The position numbers were made by a program, and so were the translations under genes. Source: Campylorhamphus procurvoides (Eukaryota; Chordata; Aves; Passeriformes; Dendrocolaptidae). Taken from it: a DNA stretch of 64,000 nucleotides. The notes below the pieces were generated by a model that searched no databases, was not told the DNA's origin, and saw nothing but the letters and a program-made list of their open reading frames with translations. Below, piece by piece: positions 53,201 to 62,200 of the stretch (positions are counted from its first letter, which is position 1; every line of letters begins with the position of its first letter). The stretch spans positions 1,049,232 through 1,113,231 of the forward strand of contig WBMV01000301.1 in NCBI GenBank assembly GCA_013396655.1. Direction: 5' to 3'.

Positions 53201-56200
53201 TTGATGACATTTTCACAAGATTTTCACTACTTCAAAGAGATGGGGGCAAAATTTTAGCTGTTTTGTTGAGACTCATCTTGCTTTCCTTTAGCTGCACTGG
53301 AAGAGCTATCTTCCCTCTGACCCCAGTCTGCATACATAATGTTTATCTGTTGACTTTAAATAGGGTGGAGTGTGTATTCTATTTGAAATCTGCAGAGATC
53401 TACTGACCTGTTGATCCTGAAGAAGGTCTTTTGCTAGTACTCTAGTACTCGTGTTCAGAATAAGGACAAGTGACATTGAGCCACAGGGGGATGGCACTGG
53501 GCATAGTCGTGCTCTGGTGGTCCCTTCATCATCGTTTTTGTGACACACACTTTTGTAAGCCAAGCACTATGGTTATTTTACTGGAAGCCTAACCCCAGTA
53601 TCTAACACTCCAGTTTCAAAACCTCACGCTTAACTGGGAATATTACTTACATTTAAGACTTAAGTTTTCCCACTTTTTGAACTTTTGAAAAGCCTTTAGT
53701 TTATTATTACCTTGAATTCAAATACAGAGAAAATGGTGCCAAACTTTCTCTAAGAGAACTTCTTTTAATTTGGTGAGGAAATAAACGTTTTGGCAAAAGG
53801 TACTACAGGAATAACATATAACCCAGAAAAAGCATTACACCAACTCCATACAACTTAGTAAAATACTATTCATTGATCTTAAGTTACCCACAAGAGAAAG
53901 AAAAGAGTAAAGGAAGAAAAGAGATTGAGTCTCTCACACCAGGTTAACTTAAATTGAAGAAAAAGCCTGGATATTACAGCTTGCAGGTAGTTTTTCCATA
54001 GTTGAAGGAAGAGGAAAAAGGCCTTTGGTGCCTTTCCTTATACTGCATTTCTTTCAGTTCTTGAAAAATAGTTGTAAAATAATTGGAAGGAATGCATTAG
54101 CTACACATTAGTTCTATGTGTCTTGGTGATAATGAAATATTACAAAGAACCTTAAAGTATAAGTTATATATATTTCTTATAGCTTTCTCATATGTTATAC
54201 TTTATCTGTTTGAATATTACCTCATCTCCTCAGCAAGTATTCTGAGTTAGTAACTGTTCATATTTCAGCTGATCAGTTCTTTTATTTTCTCTTGTTCTGA
54301 GCTATTCTCAGAGCTTCTTTTTGGGCTAGGTCAGACATTTTCCATTACAATTTGTGTGAATTTCACAGAGTAAATGCAGAGAAAATGACATTACAACACA
54401 ACTTAAGAAGTTGTTGAGTGATTGCACAATGTGACTACATGACATTTCTGTGTTTATATTGTGGTATGAATCTGACTTTAGTTCTGATTTTCCTACAAGA
54501 AAGTTTGTGTAATCTAGTTCAAATCTGTTTCTGTTTAAAAGTATTTAGACTGATTTGTGTGAGTAGCATCACCAGGAGTATTAAGTACCAGAGGCAAGAT
54601 AGGTCTTTGTGTCCTTCACATTTCTATGTATTTTTTATTTTCTGTGAGTTGTAAAAAATTTTATGATACTGCCCTACCGGTCTTTCACTGAATAAGAGCT
54701 TTGAACAAGGGGATGTATTTTTCTTTACATAGATGGTTTTAGGTTTGCAGAATTCATATATACGTGTACCTAACAAGCTCATATTAAAGGTTCTAGTGCA
54801 CAGTTCAATATGTGATAGTTTACTGAGGCAGACTACTTAAGCACTTGCAGACGTAAACTCTGAATTTCAATATAGAGTTATTTCAGTCACCATTTGAGTT
54901 GTTTAAGCTAGTGGGGTAGTTTTTATTTTTGAAACCTGAGATGTATGTACAATTTCTTTGTAATTTTAGGATAATTTTTCAGTATAAGAATGATACTTCC
55001 TTAATGTGCATAATTTCACTGTATTGGCTCTGTGTGTCTTTTTATCTTTGCAGAAGAATCACATGAGGATATCAGTTTTGATGCAAAACAAGTGTCAGAA
55101 ACAACTGATGCTGATATGGAGAAGCTGACAGGGGATGAATTAAAAGAAGAAACAGAGTCAGAAAAGACTTCTGTTTCCAGGGAAACCTGGATTAGCTTTG
55201 AAGACTTCTGTGTTTGTTTCCAGTAAGGAGTAGAGGGTTTGGGTTCTATTCCATAAAATATACAGTATAATAATGGTAAAATTCATAACATGATTATATA
55301 AAATTTCGACCTTCTTAAGAGGTCTTCTTTTTATAAGTGTCCTGCCTTTCAGGGTGGTTTCAAGGCTACTCTTCAGACCAGACTTGCTGTCCCTGTTGAC
55401 AGTGAGTCTGGAGCTGCAGCCCTGCTCTGTGCCTCAGGTGTGTCCTCCAGAGTACAGTGGAGAACACAACCACCAGCTCCATAAAGCACATGTCAGACTG
55501 CAGTGGGAGGGGATGATTGTAGGTCATGCAGTGTGCAGACATTAGGTGCTTGCATATCCGATCCAGCAGCAACTGGGCAGACAGTCTGCATCGGAATGAG
55601 ACAATTCTAAAATGAAAATGTTCTGGAAATCTATTCCCATCTGCACAGCTTAGCTTAGTCAATTAGGTGCTTTCTTTCATTTCCTTTTCAATATAATTCC
55701 AAGGTATTTCTACCTTTGCAAACATAAAAAAGCCGACATACTTGTGGCATATCTTTAGTTTCTATCTTTCAGATTTAAGAAGCCTGGTGCAATATAGATA
55801 TGCTTTAGAGAATCTAAGCTTGCTCAATTTTATCAGAAAAAACTGACCCAGGTTTTTTCGTTTGAATTTGTAACTGAGATTTCTTTGTGAGGCTTTTAGT
55901 TACATAAATGGGTGTTTTTTTGAGCAGGTATTAAACTCTGCTCCCTCTCTAAAGAAGAATGTTTAACTTTTATACTAGCCAGCAGTACAGGAACATTAGG
56001 AGTACAAGATCAGAGATCACTTTAGGCCTTGCTAAAGTTTGCCTGTTACTTTTAGTTACTTCCAGCGCCAGGAAGATAAGGCCTTCAGGAAAAAAAGCAT
56101 CACCAGCAATGTAATTTCCTTTCAAAGTCTTGCTCACGGTGTCATACAGAAAGAATGTGAAATAAGAACTTTCTAACTTGTTAGCCAAATATTAAAGTAC

Positions 56201-59200
56201 TGTTGACCTTTTATAGATCAATATTAATATTAATTAAGGTATGAAGCATTTGTCTGTTTCTTGTTCTTATCTCTAAATAAGTGTTTATTTATGTTCACAG
56301 TGAACTGAGAAAGTAGCTGTTAACAAAACATCTTGATTGATCTTTGAAGAATTTATCCCTCAAAAGAAATTAGGCACCTCAGATTTTCATTTTAAGTCAC
56401 TTGAAAGCATTTTCTTGTTTGACGTGCCTATATCTCAGATACAGTGAAAATAAGACGAATCTTCATAGTTCATATTGACTTTGAGAAATGAGAAAAATTT
56501 TAGTCATTGTAGGAATTGATATGTCAGCAATGGATCAGGAGTCCTGTGTCGTTTCTGAGTACGCACCATGATTCCATTCTCAGTTAAAGCTGAAGCCATT
56601 TATGTTAACACTGGTGAAATCAAGGTCAGAAAAAATTGTTGTCAGGAACTACATAGCTTTCTGAAGGTGTGCAGACAGCACAGAACCGAAAAAGCACCAT
56701 TAATAAACTATGTAGAATAGTCCTTCCTTACAGTTATACTTTATTACAGTAATTTTCAAGTTATCATGGAAATTTTAGAGTAATATTAGCATGTTACCAT
56801 TTATAGATTGAAATTGAAGAAATTAGTGCCCTGACCTCCAAAGGAAAACTGTAGAAATGCAGGAAAGATAGAAATTAATGTCAGCTGCTTTCTCTGGCGA
56901 TTAATTGCATTCACCTTTTATGAAACTAAAAAATATTGAACCATTTTTGAAAAATACCTGGGAATCTGATTTATGAAGGTAAAGTTAATATGGTGTGAAG
57001 TAGACATTAACCTGAAATATATAATTTATACTGATAATTTTCCTACATGATTCTATTTTATCTTCTCCCTAGGAACCTGTATGTTTTCCACAAGCCACAT
57101 ACATATGCTTACAATTATCAGAAGACAGATTTTAAGGTATATGACAATATTGTGGGTTTTTTTAATCTTTGTTGAAGTCTTATGTAAATAGATAATACAT
57201 ATATCCTAAATTATATTGGTCTATCATACAGAACTGCTATTACTGAAAAATAATAGGGCTCAAAGTTTACTGTAGTTTCAGTGTTTGCTAGCAAATATCC
57301 AGAGGCGTTTCACTGTGTTTAAGGCAAGGAAAAAATATTGTGAAATACTACTGCACAATAACAAAAAAATGTGTTATACAAATAATGAAAATTGATAGTG
57401 AATCAGATCTCCATCCTCTCTTTATTTTGATTTAAATCTGTCTTGTAACAATTTAGTGTCTAACTTGAATTTAATTATAATTCAGCTGCAGAATCTGCCC
57501 TTCCATTCTCCTTGATCTTCCCCTGTCACCCAAAGCCCAAATCATGAGTCTGTTTAGGATAGCGCTTCATTTTCTCTTTAAATGCCTTTAAAGGCCTTTA
57601 ACTATTCACAGCACCCTGTTGCAGGGATTTAAAATACCCTTTAGTTACATTGAAATTGCAACATTTCTCTAAACCTGCCATTAGTTCTTATTATCAGAAG
57701 GTTATTCGAATGGCTTGAATATCCAATTGCAGCTCTAATTTTATAGTATATCTGAAGTGTAATTGTAGAGTACTGAAATGTGAACTCTTGGTGTGAACTT
57801 TCTCTAATATCCTGTACCAAGAAGGTTAACTGCATGAATTATGCTTCATAATTGTAGTATACTTGCAATTTCCCACCTCTCTGTAATCACATCACAAGAA
57901 ATTTTCCTAATGACTACATGATATACTTTCGGAAGCCATAATCAGCATTAAGGCTGTGTAAGCCTATGTGCTGTTATGCCAGAAAAACTAACCCTTTTCT
58001 GTAAAACCATTCTAATTTTTTTACCTTGAAACAGATGAAGCATTTTCACCATTAGGTAAATTCTGTATTGTACTTTTAAAACAACATTTTCTTGTTATGA
58101 TAAGAAGGTAATAGTACTGACATTTCAGGATCAAATACAAAAAAAGTGGATTAATATGACTCTGGAAAATCTGAGAAGACATGCATTACAACAGTTCTGA
58201 AGAAAAGCTCTTTCACCTTCAGGTTTTGAAGAATTTCTAGGAACAGTAGAATCATTCTATAGTTTCTAAATTGGCATGGGAATTATGTAGTAAAGTTGAG
58301 AGTGAAAAATATTATCTCCATAGAGTTCTCCAGAAAAAAAAAAACCCAAAAACACAAACCCCACCCCCAAAAAACACCAAAACCACATTCTGAGGGGGAG
58401 TTACTCATATCTACAAATTAAAAGAATACTTTCAAGCTTACTGCAATTAGTTTGAATCAGAAAGTTGCAGCACAAAACAAAATTTTTGATCTTCCATTGA
58501 ATGTTGTTTGGCAAGTTGAACTACTAAATTGAGGTACATATGAAGAATATAATATACAAGTAGATATAATATAGAAGTTCTCATTCAATAAACTGTTCTG
58601 TTTCTTTTTGTCTCTTAACTGAACATTATTCTACTTGCAGCATTATGCTCTGGGCCTAAAAGACATCTCTGAAATTTGGAAGAAGTCATGACAATTAACT
58701 ACCTACTTCCCATTCCATAGCTAAGCTCACCATATCTGAAATCCTAGTCACTTTGTATAAGGGCAGTTGAACAGCATTCAGTGAAAATGTAAGATGAACA
58801 AGTGTCTGTTTTTCTATGCAGTTTACTGATGACCAAGTCATCTATTATTTAGCTGTGGACAGTCTGATGCCTATTGAAATCTTGGTTAGCTTTTCTGCAT
58901 TGGTGCACTGGGAAGACATTGAAGGTAAGGCCAGCACAGAAATGGGCACCTTAATGTTGTGTTTTCCCATTCTTAAACATGTCTTGCTGTTATGTTTGGC
59001 CATTGTGTATTTGGGCACAGTTTGAGAGTTTAGCATTAAATAGTCAATTTGATTCTAAGAAATACACTAATATTCATACAATACTTTATTGTTATTTCAT
59101 ATTGATGATAAATATTTTTGTGAAAGGATCTCTCCCTTTGCTCTTTGTTATGATTTGCTGGTGAAGAGAAAGCTCTTAAGTACATTTAAAGTTGGCTTCT

Positions 59201-62200
59201 TTCAAGATCCAACAACCTGGAAAATTTAAATTAAAATCACCTGTATTTCATGAAAAACATAGAATGGCAGTCAGGAAATCTAAGTCATGTTATGATAGCT
59301 GGCTGAGGATAACCAGATATTTAAACACTGTATATGGATGTAATTTTAGTACATCTAGAGTGGAGTAGAGAGAACCAAAAGAAAGCTTAAAAAACCCAAA
59401 CTGACCATTCTGTTAAAATAAACTATAAGCTATAAATATAAATAAATATAAGCTTTTCATCACTGTTTGCTTCCTTTGCACATGGACAGAGTGGATTTTT
59501 ATGGAGTTTTATAGAAGCCTGAAATGACCTGGAAGACATCTGACATACACATTCTTCTAACACATTATTTTATCAATTATTTTATAGCAAATAGTACAAA
59601 TAAGCTATATTCTGTGCTACCTATGAATTCTAAATATCTGGCTTTTTTCTCTGAGTTAACAAAGCATAAATGCAGACTTTAATATCTAGAGTGTGAAGTA
59701 GCTACAGATTCCATACGTTTGCCTTAATTTTATAGTTATTCAACCTCCCAATATTGTGTAGGTTGTGTTTTGGTTTGTTTGGTTTTTTTTTCCGTGTAAT
59801 CTAGGTACTAAACAAGAATGTTCTAGTATTTCAAAGGGTGTGCTGACAGTTGAACGTTTCTCTTGGAAATCTGTGATTCCTGGAGAACTTGTGTTAAAGA
59901 TGAATACCGCTGCAACTAAAGCTACTGTGTTAAATCTTCCTGTTGGGTATGTATGAGGCTTTGTTTCTATCCTGACACTTTAGTCTTAAGGCTTGAGATG
60001 ATCGTTTACTTTACACAGTAAGAGCTTATATTCTAAAATATAAGTTTTTGAATATCAAACTGGATGATGGCTAGGATTTGGTAAGACTTTGAATTTACCA
60101 AAACACTTATAATGATTTTGAGTTCTTTGCTATTATTTAAGACCATTTAACAAGAAAAATCACACTGACTTACTAAAAAATAAATGCCTACAAACTCCTA
60201 CTTAAAAGTGTTTCAAACTAGAATAATTTTGAAATATTCCTGTTAAATAGCAAGAAACATGTAAGAATTAGCATTTTTTAGTGGAACTGTTAAAGCATGA
60301 TGGTACCATAGGAGGATCCAGTGCTTTTCTTGAAATAGGATTTATGAAACATGACAGGAGAAATTCTAAGGTTATCCATGAAGCCTTGCCTATCTTACTT
60401 CCCATTCACATAGCACTTAATATGATTTATCTCTCTTTGCATGTAACTCCAAATATTCAGTGTAGAGCATTGATTATTTAAATAAAGAAATAGATTAAAA
60501 TCAAGAGCTTGTGATATCTATTAGTTTCTAAAAATGCTTCCAGGGAAACCAGGAAGATGGCATCTTCATATCATATGAATAAAGTTGCTGATTAATTCAT
60601 TGAGGCCTTCTACTTTTCATAAAGTGGAGAATCACCAGTTTAATCTCAGAGATGAGACAAAATATATTTTTAAAAAATCAAGTAAGATTTCAAATAAATG
60701 GCACAGAAAGAAAATGCCACAATATTAATAGCATATGAAATTAAATCAAAGATCTTTAATAGAGCTCTTTACTTGTTTTGAGTCAAACTAAAATTGCAAT
60801 AGTTATGTTTATAGGCTAATTCCACCTCTACATATATATTCCTAGTAATGTTTCCAAAAGTTGCATGTCTCTGTCCTGTAGGGAAGCCCAAAAATGTATA
60901 TCTTTTTGCACCTACAAATTTCAAAGCTGACAGAGATACAAGCAGTTCAAATTTATAAGCTTCCCATCTTTAATTCTCTCTACTCCAGGCATAGCCAGGA
61001 GGCTTTAAGTCAGATTTAATTTACAGTAGGTATGTGAGACAAATGGGCTTATAGATCACTTCCACATTTCACTCCAATTGAGAAATGACTTGCTAAGGTA
61101 GGAAGGCACTCTCTTCCCACTGTCTGTTAGTAGCCAGGGGGCATTTAAATTTCATTTGAAAGAAGATTCAATTAAAGAAATGCAAGTGTGTGTGAGTAAC
61201 TCTCCTTTCTTACTCTGACTGCTGGCTTCCTGGTTAACACCTTGAAGCTATGGCCTGGATGAACTTCTCCAGCTAAATGCAATTCTGACAATGATCTAAG
61301 ACTGTGGCACTTTGGTATCAGCCAGCTCCTCAAGTATTTCGGTGGGACTGCAAGACAGTGTTGACTGAAGAGAAAGACCTGAATCCCTTGTTTTGTATAA
61401 CTGTAGCCAGGAATGATTTCTTTTATGATTGGAATCCGTTATAGGATACAACTAGGCTAACAAGAATGAGCTGAATGTATCACAATAAGTCATAACTAAA
61501 TGTCTATTGTTAATCTTAGGAGATTATGATTGGGCAGCTTGGCCTGCAGTTGCTCCATATAATTGGTCACTCAGTAGCGTTCATCAAACCCAACGCAATT
61601 ATGCTTTAGTTTTTCCTTGTTTTGTCAATGCAAGCATGGAAATTATGATCTAAACAACACATCAGAACACTTGATGACTTCTCCAAGCTTTCTAGAGCAG
61701 ATATATTTTAAGTGTAGTTAAATATAATCCTGACAAAAAGAAATTTGGTTATATGAAATAGTGAGTCTACCTATTTTGCTGAAGAAAATCTAAATAAAAT
61801 CTAAAGAAATAAAATAATACTGACTTCTCTGATTTCACCTACTCCCTATATTTGGAGGTTCTTGAAAAGAAAGGAGTTAAGCAATGCATGATTTTTAAGT
61901 ACAAGGACATTTAGAAAAGGATTTCAATATTACCAAATGCAGGAAAGGAAAGCTTAAGAATTGCTGTAATTAAAAAAAAGATAATTAATTTTTTTCTTGA
62001 ATGTAGGCGACATATACTGCTCTTCACAGTAAGTTCTCCCATAGGATACCATATTCATCTGTGTACCACGGTGCCATGTGTTTTTGGAGAAGAGGATGCT
62101 GTGATGCCAGTTCTTGAAAAGGTATGCATAGTAAAAATTAGTCAAATATTGTGAAAACAGTATTTCAGACTATTAATTTAAAATTAAGTAATATTGGATT

